DNA of 64,000 nucleotides from Burkholderiales bacterium (GCA_022841915.1 JALHQN010000010.1:1-64000), one strand, 5' to 3'; positions 9,267 through 18,081 are shown, numbered from the stretch's first letter. The notes: generated from the letters alone by a model not told the origin. Translations and numbers: made by a program.

Positions 9267-11411
9267 ATGGCCGGCCCGCTTCTGAGCGCTTCCTGGTACC
9301 GAGTCAGCGAACTCAAGCCGCGACTGCGCACGCACGCGCGCATGCGCCGCCACCGCTATCGCGGTCAGGTGTGGTTCGTATTGCAGGATCCCGCCTCGGG
9401 GCGCGCGCATCGCTTCACGCCGTCTGCGCGCCTGATCATGAACGGGATGGATGGCGAGCGCACCGTGGGCGCGCTCTGGGAGATGGCCAACCGGCGCCTC
9501 GGGGATGTCGCGCCGACGCAAGACGAACTGATTCATCTGCTCGGTCAGCTGCACGCCTCGGATCTGCTGCAATGCGACGTGTCGCCCGACGTGGCGGAAT
9601 TGTTCGATCGCGCCCAGCGCCAGGATCGGCAGCGCGTGAAGCGGGCGATCGGCAATCCCATGGCGATCAAGGTGCCGCTGATCGATCCGGACCGGCTGCT
9701 CGAACGCATCCTGCCTTTCGTGCGGCCGCTGTGGGGATGGCGCGGGATGCTGCTGTGGCTCGCCATCGTCGTGCCCGCGCTGCTCCTCGTGCCGCCGAAC
9801 TGGGGTGACCTGACGCACGGCGTCGCCGATCGGGTATTCGCGATCGACAACCTGCTGATGATCTGGCTCCTGTTCCCGCTGCTCAAGGCGTTTCACGAGC
9901 TGGGGCACGGGATTGCGGCCAAGGCCGGCGGTGGTGAAGTGCACGACATGGGCATCATGATGCTCGTGCTCATGCCCGTGCCTTATGTCGATGCCACCAG
10001 CTCGGCCATGTTTCGCTCCAAGTACGAGCGCGCCGTGGTCGGTGCGGCCGGCATGATGGTCGAGCTGATGCTCGCGGCGATTGCCTTCTATGTCTGGATG
10101 CTGGCCGAGCCGGGCGCGCTGCGCGCCGTTGCGTTCAACGTCATGCTGATCGCAGGCGTTTCGACCGTGCTCTTCAACGGCAATCCGCTGCTTCGCTACG
10201 ATGCGTATTACATACTTTCCGATCTGGTCGAGATTCCTAATCTCGCCAGCCGTTCCATGCGCTACCTCGGGTTTCTGTTCGAGCGCTACGCCTTCGGCGC
10301 ACGCGACATCGAGGAGCCCGACGGCACGCCGGGCGAGAAGGCATGGTTCGTCTTCTACGGCATCGGCTCGTTCTTGTATCGCATCGTCGTCGTGGTGGCG
10401 ATCGTGCTCTTCATTGCGGGTGAGTTCTTCATCGTCGGCGTGGTGCTCGCGATCTGGGCCGTGGTCGCGATGGCGGTCGTGCCCGTGAGCAAGACGGTAC
10501 ACCACATGGTGACGAGCCCGCGGCTCGCCCGTCATCGTCGTCGGGTCGCGTGGGTGAGCCTGGGCGCACTCGCGCTTCTGGTGGGTTTCATCACGCTCGT
10601 TCCGATGCCGTTCCGATCCCAGTCCGAGGGTGTCGTCTGGTTGCCCGAACAGCAGATCGTGCGCGCTCGGGCGAACGGGTTTCTCACGCGCTATCTGGTC
10701 GATCCCGGGGCGTCCGTGCAATCGGGCGACCCGCTGGTGGAAACCATCGATCCGGCGCTCGTCGCGGAGATCGGCATCGCGCAGGCGCGCGTCGCGGAGC
10801 TGGATGCGCAATATGCGCAGCATTTCGTCACCGATCGGGTTCAGGCGCAGATCACCCAACAGCAGCTCGATCGCGAAGTGGCCATTCTCGAGCGCGCAAC
10901 CGATCGTGGCGCCGATTTGATCGTCAAGGCCCAGTCCTCGGGGGTGTTCACCGTTCCGCATCATGCGGATCTGCCCGGACGATTCTTTCGCAAGGGCGAA
11001 CTGATCGGGTACGTGATCGAGCCGGCGCAGCCGCGTGCGCGAGTGATCGTCCAGCAGGCCGAGGTCGACGTCGTGCGACTGGCCACCAACGAGGTCGAGA
11101 TTCGCACCAGCGACCGGCTCGATCGCGTGGTCAATGCGAAGATCGTGCGGCAGGTGCCCGGGGGGGCCGACGAACTGCCGAGCAAGGCACTGTCTCTCGA
11201 CGGCGGCGGTACGGTGCCGATCGATCCGCGCGATCCCAAGGGCACGAAGACGATGGGGCGCGTGTTCCAGCTGGAACTGGAGCTCGACGCGCAGCCGGCA
11301 GCGCTCTACGGCGGGCGCGTTCATGTGCGCTTCGATCATGTGCGCGAGCCGCTGGCCCGGCAGTGGTACCGCGGGTTGCGGCGATTGTTCTTGACGCGGT
11401 TCAATGTTTAG
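9267..11411 (+). CDS. PqqD-like / M50 site-2 protease / HlyD adaptor fusion membrane protein
   Basis: 714 residues. Residues about 25-115 resemble a PqqD-type winged-helix peptide-binding module. A polytopic core (about 160-450) carries the M50 zinc motif HELGH at 210-214 and the second M50 motif NPLLRYD at 306-312, with Asp312 as the probable third zinc ligand; both catalytic elements are intact. After the last membrane helix (about 425-445) a HlyD-type adaptor region runs to the C-terminus, with a coiled coil near 500-550. M50 enzymes cleave within or near the membrane; PqqD-like modules present precursor peptides to modifying enzymes. The combination with an adaptor suggests recognition and processing of an exported substrate at the membrane, probably the adjacent giant protein (inference). 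GAGGCG precedes the ATG. It lies between the GAF-HlyD and SecA-like genes on the same strand. Confidence 0.88.
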   Translation: MAGPLLSASWYRVSELKPRLRTHARMRRHRYRGQVWFVLQDPASGRAHRFTPSARLIMNGMDGERTVGALWEMANRRLGDVAPTQDELIHLLGQLHASDLLQCDVSPDVAELFDRAQRQDRQRVKRAIGNPMAIKVPLIDPDRLLERILPFVRPLWGWRGMLLWLAIVVPALLLVPPNWGDLTHGVADRVFAIDNLLMIWLLFPLLKAFHELGHGIAAKAGGGEVHDMGIMMLVLMPVPYVDATSSAMFRSKYERAVVGAAGMMVELMLAAIAFYVWMLAEPGALRAVAFNVMLIAGVSTVLFNGNPLLRYDAYYILSDLVEIPNLASRSMRYLGFLFERYAFGARDIEEPDGTPGEKAWFVFYGIGSFLYRIVVVVAIVLFIAGEFFIVGVVLAIWAVVAMAVVPVSKTVHHMVTSPRLARHRRRVAWVSLGALALLVGFITLVPMPFRSQSEGVVWLPEQQIVRARANGFLTRYLVDPGASVQSGDPLVETIDPALVAEIGIAQARVAELDAQYAQHFVTDRVQAQITQQQLDREVAILERATDRGADLIVKAQSSGVFTVPHHADLPGRFFRKGELIGYVIEPAQPRARVIVQQAEVDVVRLATNEVEIRTSDRLDRVVNAKIVRQVPGGADELPSKALSLDGGGTVPIDPRDPKGTKTMGRVFQLELELDAQPAALYGGRVHVRFDHVREPLARQWYRGLRRLFLTRFNV

Positions 11412-11438
11412 GATGACAACGGATTCGCGTATCGGCGG

Positions 11439-11452
11439 GCGACGATCGTCGC
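11439..11452. promoter_or_regulatory. 14-bp perfect palindrome before the SecA-like gene
   Basis: GCGACGATCGTCGC is fully self-complementary and lies in the 155-bp gap between the M50 and SecA-like genes. It could be a protein-binding site. High GC makes chance palindromes commoner, so confidence is low. Confidence 0.25.
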
Positions 11453-11566
11453 GGCCCGCGCTCTGCGTGCCCGAGCGGGCGCAAGGGCCTTGCGGGCGAG
11501 CGCGCCCCGTGGCCTGCCCCTCGATCGGCGACTGCACCCCGCACTCGCCCCCGTCGCCTCCCGCCC

Positions 11567-13585
11567 ATGCGTGCTAGTGCGGCCGTCCTGAGGGCAGACA
11601 CTGAATTGTCGGCCGCGCGCGCCTATCCCGAGCGCGTCGAGCACGAGCCGAAATGGCACGACCACGTGGCCGATTGGCTCACCTGCCGCGTCTTTCGCCC
11701 CGTGGCGCACAGGCTGCGCGATCCCTCGAAGCAGCTCGCGCGCATCGTTCCGCATGCGGCGATGCACGAGCACGCGTTGCGGGATGCCACGGATGCGCGG
11801 TTGCGCGAGCTGGGCCTCGAATTGAAGCGCCGCTTGCGCCGGCAAGGGTTCCGGCCTGAGATCGTCGGGCAAACCTTTGCACTGCTGCGCGAAGTTGCGG
11901 GCAGAACCCTCGGGCAGCGGCACTTCGATGTGCAGCTCATGGGCGGATGGGGGCTGCTGCAGGGGCGCCTGGTGGAAATGGAAACCGGCGAAGGCAAGAC
12001 GCTGACCGCGACGCTGCCGGCTGCCACGGCGGCCTTGGCCGGCGTGCCTGTGCACGTGATCACCGTGAACGACTATCTGGCTTCCCGCGATGCGCAGGCG
12101 ATGGCGCCGGTGTACGAGTTCCTGGGCTTGAGCGTTGGTGTCGTCACGCAGGACATGAAGCCCGATGAGCGCAGGGCGGCTTATGCCTGCGACATCGCCT
12201 ATTGCACCAACAAGGATCTGGCGTTCGACTATTTGCGAGATCGAGTCGCCCTGGGCACCTCGGGCAGTGCCGCGCACATCGCCCTCGAACGCTTGCGCGG
12301 CGGGAGCCGCGGGGGCGCGAATCGAGTCGTATTGCGAGGACTGCATTTCGGCATCGTCGACGAGGTCGACAGCGTATTCATCGACGAGGCGCGCACGCCG
12401 CTTATTCTCTCGGCCTCCAGGGGCGACGACAGCGAGGCGCAGACGTGCGGCGAGGCGCTGCAGATTGCACGCACGCTGGTGGCCGGTGAGCACTATGCGG
12501 TCGACCGGCGCGAGCGCATCGTGGATCTCAAGGACGCCGGCAAGGCCTGGTTGTCGGACTGGGCCGAGGCGCAGCACGGCGTATGGACTTCGAAGCGCAC
12601 GCGCGAGGACCTGGTGCGCCAGGCGCTGTCCGCGATCCACCTCTTCACGCTCGATCAGCACTACGTAGTGGCCGAGGGCAAGGTGCAGATCGTCGACGAA
12701 TTCACCGGCCGCATCATGGCCGATCGTTCCTGGGAACGCGGCCTGCACCAGATGATCGAGGCCAAGGAAGGGGTGGAACTGACTGCGCGGCGCGAAACCC
12801 TTGCGCGCATCACGTATCAACGCCTTTTCCGACGCTATCTGCGGTTGTCCGGCATGACCGGCACCGCCATGGAGGTGGCGCCGGAGATCTGGTCGATTTT
12901 TCGCCTCGATGCGGTCAAGGTGCCGCTGAATCGTCCGAGTCGGCGCAGCTTCGCGCGCGGGCGCGTGTTTCTCACGGCGGCGGAGAAATGGGAAGCCGTT
13001 GCGGCCGAGGCCGAGCGATGCGCGCGTGATCAAGGGCGGCCGGTCTTGATCGGCACGCGTTCGGTCCAGGCCTCGGAGCAACTGTCGGCAGTGCTCTCGC
13101 GTCGCGGACTCGAGCACGCGCTGCTCAACGCCAAACAGGATCGCGAGGAAGCTGATGTCGTCGCCTCCGCGGGATCGTCTGGTCGCATCACGGTGGCGAC
13201 GAACATGGCCGGGCGCGGCACCGACATCCGACTGGCCAGCGAGGTGGCGGCGCGCGGGGGGCTGCACGTGATCCTGACCGAGTGCCACGAATCGGCCCGG
13301 ATCGACCGGCAGCTGTACGGTCGCTGCGCACGCCAAGGCGATCCGGGCAGTTGCGCAATGCTGGTTTCGCTGGAGGATGAATTGTTTCGCACCTATGCCC
13401 CTGGGTTCACACGGCTGATGCGCAATTCAGGCGCAGCCGTACGCTCGTCCGCGTGGTTTCTGCGGCTGCTGCAAGCGAGTGCACAAGGGGCCGCCGAGCG
13501 GCGCAATGCCCGGGTGCGCAACGACAATCTCAAGCTGGATCGGCGGCTGGAGAAGACCTTGGGGTTCGCTGGGCGCAGCGAGTAG
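11567..13585 (+). CDS. Shortened accessory SecA-like translocase ATPase
   Basis: 672 residues against about 850-900 for housekeeping SecA. The motor is intact: Walker A METGEGKT (138-145, Lys144), Walker B region [14 protein letters not shown] (Asp265 onward), a preprotein cross-linking domain with [15 protein letters not shown], and NBD2 with NMAGRGTD starting at Asn546 and CARQGDPGS. The chain ends soon after the first scaffold helix ([20 protein letters not shown]), so the helical wing, the rest of the scaffold and the zinc-containing SecB-binding tail are missing. It is therefore an accessory SecA, presumably not the essential copy. It is the last gene of the giant-protein cluster and could power export through SecYEG or a dedicated channel (inference). 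The start is uncertain, since no good ribosome-binding site is visible before this ATG. Confidence 0.88.
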   Translation: MRASAAVLRADTELSAARAYPERVEHEPKWHDHVADWLTCRVFRPVAHRLRDPSKQLARIVPHAAMHEHALRDATDARLRELGLELKRRLRRQGFRPEIVGQTFALLREVAGRTLGQRHFDVQLMGGWGLLQGRLVEMETGEGKTLTATLPAATAALAGVPVHVITVNDYLASRDAQAMAPVYEFLGLSVGVVTQDMKPDERRAAYACDIAYCTNKDLAFDYLRDRVALGTSGSAAHIALERLRGGSRGGANRVVLRGLHFGIVDEVDSVFIDEARTPLILSASRGDDSEAQTCGEALQIARTLVAGEHYAVDRRERIVDLKDAGKAWLSDWAEAQHGVWTSKRTREDLVRQALSAIHLFTLDQHYVVAEGKVQIVDEFTGRIMADRSWERGLHQMIEAKEGVELTARRETLARITYQRLFRRYLRLSGMTGTAMEVAPEIWSIFRLDAVKVPLNRPSRRSFARGRVFLTAAEKWEAVAAEAERCARDQGRPVLIGTRSVQASEQLSAVLSRRGLEHALLNAKQDREEADVVASAGSSGRITVATNMAGRGTDIRLASEVAARGGLHVILTECHESARIDRQLYGRCARQGDPGSCAMLVSLEDELFRTYAPGFTRLMRNSGAAVRSSAWFLRLLQASAQGAAERRNARVRNDNLKLDRRLEKTLGFAGRSE

Positions 13586-13697
13586 GGCTCGGGTCGGGGC
13601 AGGGGCGCGCCCGCGCGGTTGCTCGATAAGCGGCATGATCCGGACCAGGTCCGATAAGATCCTTGCTTCTTTCGCATTGGACGAGTCGGAGGCCGGC

Positions 13698-14465
13698 ATG
13701 AAGGTCGAGGGCAGCACTTTTCTGGTGACGGGCGCGGCATCCGGCCTGGGCGCAGGGACGGCACGCATGCTGGTGGCGGCCGGCGCGAACGTCGTCATGG
13801 CGGACATGAATGCGGCACAGGGCACAGCGCTCGCCGCGCAGTTCGGCGACTGCGCGAGGTTCCTCGCCACGGATGTGACCAAGGCCGGCGACCTGCAAGC
13901 GGCCGTCGACGAAGCCCTCGCAAGTTTCGGGCGCCTGGATGGTCTGGTGAACTGCGCCGGCATCGTTCTGGGCGAGCGCCTGCTCGGCCGCGACGGCGCA
14001 CATCGCCTGGAGAGCTTCGTCCGGGTGATCGAGGTGAACCTCATCGGCACCTTCAATGCCATCCGGCTTGCGAGCGTTGCCATGGCGAAGAATCCGCCCG
14101 GGGAATTCGGCGAGCGCGGCGTGGTCGTGAGCACGGCCTCGGTGGCGGCCTTCGACGGGCAGATCGGTCAGGCCGCCTACTCGGCCTCCAAGGCTGGCGT
14201 GGCGGGCATGACCTTGCCGCTGGCGCGCGAGCTCGCCCGTTCGGGCATCCGCGTCGTCACGATCGCGCCCGGCATCTTCGATACCGCGATGGTCGGCAGT
14301 TTCGATGACGCGCTCAAGGACTCGCTGGCGGCGCAGGTGCCCTTCCCCTCGCGGCTGGGTCGGCCCGACGAATACGCGGCGCTGGTGCGCCACATCATCG
14401 AGAACCAGATGCTGAACGGCGAAACGATCCGCCTCGACGGCGCGATTCGGATGGCGCCCAAGTAG
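13698..14465 (+). CDS. Short-chain dehydrogenase, 3-hydroxyacyl-CoA dehydrogenase type 2-like
   Basis: 255 residues. The N-terminal Rossmann motif [10 protein letters not shown], the catalytic Ser in VVSTAS, and Tyr-x-x-x-Lys in YSASK show an active classical SDR. The motif order and the C-terminus ([16 protein letters not shown]) are close to the HSD17B10 / 3-hydroxyacyl-CoA dehydrogenase type II group, which oxidises 3-hydroxyacyl-CoA with NAD+. An enoyl-CoA hydratase follows on the same strand, which supports a role in fatty-acid or branched-chain acyl-CoA oxidation. The start at MKVEGS is chosen because GGAGG sits just upstream; the open frame extends further 5' but that part overlaps the SecA-like gene and is not SDR-like. 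Confidence 0.88.
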   Translation: MKVEGSTFLVTGAASGLGAGTARMLVAAGANVVMADMNAAQGTALAAQFGDCARFLATDVTKAGDLQAAVDEALASFGRLDGLVNCAGIVLGERLLGRDGAHRLESFVRVIEVNLIGTFNAIRLASVAMAKNPPGEFGERGVVVSTASVAAFDGQIGQAAYSASKAGVAGMTLPLARELARSGIRVVTIAPGIFDTAMVGSFDDALKDSLAAQVPFPSRLGRPDEYAALVRHIIENQMLNGETIRLDGAIRMAPK

Positions 14466-14476
14466 GACTGACTCAG

Positions 14477-14529
14477 GGCGGGGGCGATCCTGCGTGGACG
14501 TCCCCCGACGCTCGATCGTCGCCCCCGCC
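14477..14529 (+). other. Long GC stem-loop between SDR and enoyl-CoA hydratase genes
   Basis: GGCGGGGGCGA (14477-14487) pairs perfectly over 11 bp with TCGCCCCCGCC (14519-14529). Inside the loop CGTC-CCCC-GACG (14499-14510) makes a second small hairpin. No T-run follows, so it is either a Rho-assisted or processing stem or an unconventional terminator. Confidence 0.5.
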
Positions 14530-14567
14530 GAAAAGAATTTCCTTCACCCCTTCGCTGGAGAACGCCG

Positions 14568-15353
14568 ATGGCCTACGTCAACATTCTGCTCGAGCAACCC
14601 GAACCGTCCATTTATCTGCTGACGGTGAATCGGCCGAAGTCGCTCAATGCGCTCAATGCCGAAACGCTCGACGAGATCGCCGCAGCTGTGGCCGAGGTCG
14701 GCAAGGACAGCGGTGCGCGTGCACTGCTCGTCACGGGCGCGGGCGAGAAGGCGTTCGTCGCGGGCGCGGACATCTCGCAAATGCAGGACTTCGATTCTGC
14801 CCAGGCGCAGGCGTTCTCTGAACGCGGCAACCGCGCGTTCCGCGCGTTCGAGCTGCTGCCGGTGCCGGCCGTCGCGCTCGTGAACGGGTACGCGCTGGGC
14901 GGCGGCTGCGAATTGGCCATGGCATGCGACTGGATCGTGGCCTCCGAGCGGGCCCAGTTCGGTCAGCCGGAAGTCAATCTCGGCGTGGTGGCGGGATTCG
15001 GCGGCACCCAGCGCCTGACGCGTCTGGTGGGGCGCGCGATGGCGATGGACCTGCTGGTGACCGGACGCCTGATCAAGGCCGACGAGGCCTTGCGCATCGG
15101 GCTCGTCAATCAGGTGGTGGCCCCGGAGCTGCTGCGCGACAAGGGCCTGGAGATCGCGCGCATGATCGCCTCCAAGGGGCCGGTCGCCGTGCGGCTGACC
15201 AAACAGATCGTGCAGCGCGGCCAGGATCTGGATCTTGCCAATGCCTGCCAGCAGGAGGCCTATGCTTTCGGCTTGACCTGTGCCACTGCCGACCAGAAGG
15301 AAGGCATGAAGGCGTTCCTGGAGAAGCGCCCGGCCCGGTTCACCGGACGCTAA
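14568..15353 (+). CDS. Enoyl-CoA hydratase/isomerase family protein (crotonase)
   Basis: 261 residues, the normal length. The crotonase-fold oxyanion-hole segments are present (AGEKAFVAGADISQM near residue 60; NGYALGGGCELAMACD near 110), as is the catalytic region QFGQPEVNLGVVAGFGGTQRL with two candidate glutamates (the GGGCE Glu and the QPEVN Glu), typical of hydratases. The enzyme adds water to trans-2-enoyl-CoA. GGAGAA precedes the ATG. It lies downstream of the 3-hydroxyacyl-CoA-dehydrogenase-like gene, so the two can carry out successive beta-oxidation steps, although a long stem-loop separates them. Confidence 0.92.
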   Translation: MAYVNILLEQPEPSIYLLTVNRPKSLNALNAETLDEIAAAVAEVGKDSGARALLVTGAGEKAFVAGADISQMQDFDSAQAQAFSERGNRAFRAFELLPVPAVALVNGYALGGGCELAMACDWIVASERAQFGQPEVNLGVVAGFGGTQRLTRLVGRAMAMDLLVTGRLIKADEALRIGLVNQVVAPELLRDKGLEIARMIASKGPVAVRLTKQIVQRGQDLDLANACQQEAYAFGLTCATADQKEGMKAFLEKRPARFTGR

Positions 15354-15367
15354 AAGCGACGCGCGCG

Positions 15368-16708
15368 ATGACGACCATGCAAACCGACGCCTGGGGCTAC
15401 GAACTCACTGCGGCGAACGCTCAGGCGGCTGCTGCCTACCGGGATACGATGCAGGCGTATCTCGCCTTCGGTCGCGACACGGGCGCACGGCTCAAGGCGG
15501 TGTTCGGCGCCGATCCCGCCATGCCGATGGCCAGTGTGTTGCGCGGCTGTTTCTTCAACCTGATGGGCACGCCGGCGCTGCTGCCCAAGGCGAGCGAGTC
15601 GCACGCGGCCGCGTGCCGGCACGCGAGCGAGTGCACCGATCGGGAGCGTTTGCACATCGAAGCCCTGGGCGCATGGTGCTCCGGCGAGCTCGAACGCGCG
15701 GCCGATGGCTGGGAAACCGTATTGCTCGCGTATCCGCACGACATGCTGGCGCTCAAGCTCGCCGCCTACCTGCATTTCTACCTCGGCGATGCCGCGAGCG
15801 TGCGCGATTGCGTCGCGCGCGTCCTGCCGCAGTGGGAGCCGTCGCTGCCCGGCTACGGCTATCTGCTCGGCATGCACGCCTTCGGCCTGGAGGAGTGCGG
15901 CGACTACGTGCAGGCCGAGCGGCAGGGACGCCGCGCCGTCGAGATGAATCCCGGCGACGCCTGGGCCGTGCATGCCGTGGCCCATGTGATGGAGATGCAG
16001 GACAGACGCGAGGAAGGGATCGCCTGGATCACCGGACTGCAGCCGCACTGGGAAGCCTGCAACAACTTCCGCTACCACTTGGTGTGGCACCGGGCGCTCA
16101 TGCATCTCGCGCTGGGTCAGCACGACGAAGTGCTGCGGCTGTACGACGAATCCTTGTTCGATCCGCAGTCCGAGGAGTATCTCGACTTGTGCAACGACAT
16201 TTCCCTGCTGGCGCGGCTGGAAATGGCCGGGGTCGATGTCGGCGAGCGCTGGCAGGTCTTGTCGCCGAAAGTCGCGCATCAGCGCAGTGGTCGCGTGCTC
16301 GCTTTCGTCGATGCGCATTACGTGCTCGCCACGATGGCTGCCGAGGGCGCTTGTGCCGCGGCCTACCTGGTCGAGGATCTCGAGCGTTGCGGGCAGCAAG
16401 GCCAAGGCACTACCGCGCGGGTCACGCGGGAAGTCGGTCTGGCTCTGGCCGAAGCCATCGTGGCCTATCGGCGCGGCGACCATGCCGCTTGCGTGGACCG
16501 GCTGTGGCCGATTCGTCGTCGTCTCTTTCGCCTGGGGGGCAGCCATGCGCAGCGCGATCTGTTCATGCAGATGCTGATCGATGCGGCGATCAGGGCAGGC
16601 CGCGAAGCGGTTGCCTGCGCATTGCTTGCGGAGCGGTTGGCACTGCGGCCAGCCAATCGCTGGGGGCTCGAAGCGCTCGATGTCCTGGGAGCCGGCAGCG
16701 GGCGCTAA
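15368..16708 (+). CDS. TPR-repeat protein of the TTC38 type
   Basis: 446 residues, all-alpha, rich in Ala and Leu and organised as degenerate tetratricopeptide repeats (helical pairs around residues 95-330, for example YLHFYLGDAASV and HAFGLEECGDYVQAERQG). The overall pattern, including the conserved HAVAHVMEMQ and HLVWHRALMHL segments, matches the TTC38 family, whose biochemical role is undefined. There is no signal peptide, so it should be cytosolic. The ATG at this position is chosen because it follows the enoyl-CoA hydratase stop by 14 bases; a longer open frame runs upstream inside that gene and is spurious. Confidence 0.8.
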   Translation: MTTMQTDAWGYELTAANAQAAAAYRDTMQAYLAFGRDTGARLKAVFGADPAMPMASVLRGCFFNLMGTPALLPKASESHAAACRHASECTDRERLHIEALGAWCSGELERAADGWETVLLAYPHDMLALKLAAYLHFYLGDAASVRDCVARVLPQWEPSLPGYGYLLGMHAFGLEECGDYVQAERQGRRAVEMNPGDAWAVHAVAHVMEMQDRREEGIAWITGLQPHWEACNNFRYHLVWHRALMHLALGQHDEVLRLYDESLFDPQSEEYLDLCNDISLLARLEMAGVDVGERWQVLSPKVAHQRSGRVLAFVDAHYVLATMAAEGACAAAYLVEDLERCGQQGQGTTARVTREVGLALAEAIVAYRRGDHAACVDRLWPIRRRLFRLGGSHAQRDLFMQMLIDAAIRAGREAVACALLAERLALRPANRWGLEALDVLGAGSGR

Positions 16709-16810
16709 AGCTCCACGCCAAAGAGGCGTTACTCGTCAGGGTGCGGAATCCGGGCATGACGGCCATACCGGTCATGCGCACCGCCCATACTAGGGAGCGG
16801 TCGAAAAACG

Positions 16811-17680
16811 ATGGCAAACGTGGAAGAGCGCGAAGCAACCTACATCTCGGGCTGGATTGCCCTGATCATCTGGCTGGTGGCGCTGGGCTGGGCGCTCTCG
16901 ACCGTCGGGACGGCCATCGTCCAGCAGCGAGGGAGCCTCCCGCTGACCGGTATCCTGACGATCCCCTTGCTCATGTTTCTGAGCAAGGGCTTCACCATCC
17001 TGGAGCCCAATCTCGCGGCGGTACTGACCTTCTTCGGTCGCTATGCCGGCACGATCCGGCGCGATGGTTTCTTCTGGTACAACCCCTTCTGCAAGCAGCG
17101 TCGGATGTCGCTGCGAGCGAACAACCTCAATACAGCCACCCTCAAGGTCAACGATCGCGCCGGCAACCCGGTCGAAGTGGCGGCCGTAATCGTCTGGCGG
17201 GTGATGGACACCGCGCGGGCCGCTTTCGATGTCGAGGACTATGTCGCCTACATCACCATGCAAAGCGAGTCTGCTGTTCGTCAGGTGGTCAGTTCGCGCT
17301 GGTACGACGGGGACGCTCAGGGACGCAACTCTCTGCGCGCGGACCTGGATGCGGTCGCAGAACTGCTCACGGGCACCATCCAGGAGCATAGCGGTCTCGC
17401 CGGCCTGGAGATCATCGAGGCCCGCATTTCCCATCTCGCCTATGCGCCCGAGATCGCCGGTGCGATGTTGCGGCGGCAACAGGCCGAGGCGGTCGTGGCG
17501 GCACGCACGCACATCGTCGAGGGCGCGGTCGGGATGGTGCGGCTTGCCTTGGACCAGCTCAAGGCCGAACAGGTGGTGGATCTCGCCGACGGTGATCGTG
17601 TGCGACTGGTCACCAACCTGCTCACCGTCCTGGTGTCGGACACCGAGACGCATCCGGTTCTGTCGGTGGGGAAAGAGTAA
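16811..17680 (+). CDS. SPFH / band-7 domain membrane protein
   Basis: 289 residues. Two N-terminal membrane segments (about 12-32 and 42-60) are followed by an SPFH (stomatin/prohibitin) domain at about 60-230, with the characteristic strand-helix pattern (EPNLAAVLTFFGRYAGT, GNPVEVAAVIVWRV, ALDQLKAEQVVDL). Proteins of this family scaffold membrane microdomains or modulate proteases. The stop codon overlaps the ATG of the following small gene by one base (TAATG), so translation of the pair is probably coupled. A partner protease of the NfeD type is not next to it. Confidence 0.85.
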   Translation: MANVEEREATYISGWIALIIWLVALGWALSTVGTAIVQQRGSLPLTGILTIPLLMFLSKGFTILEPNLAAVLTFFGRYAGTIRRDGFFWYNPFCKQRRMSLRANNLNTATLKVNDRAGNPVEVAAVIVWRVMDTARAAFDVEDYVAYITMQSESAVRQVVSSRWYDGDAQGRNSLRADLDAVAELLTGTIQEHSGLAGLEIIEARISHLAYAPEIAGAMLRRQQAEAVVAARTHIVEGAVGMVRLALDQLKAEQVVDLADGDRVRLVTNLLTVLVSDTETHPVLSVGKE

Positions 17681-17913
17681 TGGCTCAGACTCCAGCTTCG
17701 AAGCGTGCCGTGCCGCTCGGCGCGATCATCGTCAACGGTGTCGGCGGCCTGCTGATCGCGGCCGGAGCGATCGGCCTTTTCGCTCCCGGGGCATTGCCGC
17801 AAGTACCGGCACTGGCCGATCCAGCGACGGCTTGGACCTTGTTGGGCGCGGGGATTGCGCTCGACGTGGGGGCGGCGGTAGTGATCTTGCAACGGCTGCG
17901 CGCCAAGCAGTGA
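17680..17913 (+). CDS. Small two-helix membrane protein coupled to SPFH gene
   Basis: 77 residues with hydrophobic helices at about 13-33 and 48-68 and a basic C-terminus (LQRLRAKQ). I recognise no family. The start overlaps the stop of the SPFH gene by one base (TAATG), which points to stoichiometric co-expression and possibly a physical partnership. It could be an accessory subunit of an SPFH complex. Confidence 0.7.
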   Translation: MAQTPASKRAVPLGAIIVNGVGGLLIAAGAIGLFAPGALPQVPALADPATAWTLLGAGIALDVGAAVVILQRLRAKQ

Positions 17914-18009
17914 GTGGCACGTAGTCCAAACCGGGTGCGGCCTCATGATGTTGCGTTGCCGCACAGCGATTCTCAGGTCTGTTTCGAAAGCGGGCGTGAC
18001 TAACCGCAC

Positions 18010-18018
18010 TGCTATAAT
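18010..18018 (+). promoter_or_regulatory. Extended -10 promoter for aceE
   Basis: TGCTATAAT combines a consensus TATAAT (18013-18018) with the TGn extension, so a good -35 is not needed; none is obvious. Predicted transcription start is near 18025, about 57 bases before the aceE ATG, within the first arm of the palindromic leader. Confidence 0.65.
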
Positions 18019-18022
18019 CGAT

Positions 18023-18064
18023 TCACCCCAATCGGGGTGATGCATCGCCGCGATGCTTCACCCC
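18023..18064 (+). promoter_or_regulatory. Alternating palindromes in the aceE leader (operator or attenuator)
   Basis: TCACCCC occurs at 18023-18029 and again at 18058-18064, with its complement GGGGTGA between them at 18034-18040. The middle copy can pair with the first (7 bp, AATC loop) or with the last (7 bp, T-T mismatch, then GCATCG/CGATGC, CCG loop). The two hairpins exclude each other. The first palindrome also spans the predicted start point, so as DNA it is well placed for a repressor. Confidence 0.55.
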
Positions 18065-18081
18065 TCAACGAGGATGTCGTC

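Noticed and set aside
7446-11537. 1363-codon open frame on the minus strand opposite the GAF-HlyD and M50 genes
   Set aside because: It is the antisense shadow of two strongly coding plus-strand genes in high-GC DNA; its translation is rich in Arg, His and Gln with no recognisable domain.
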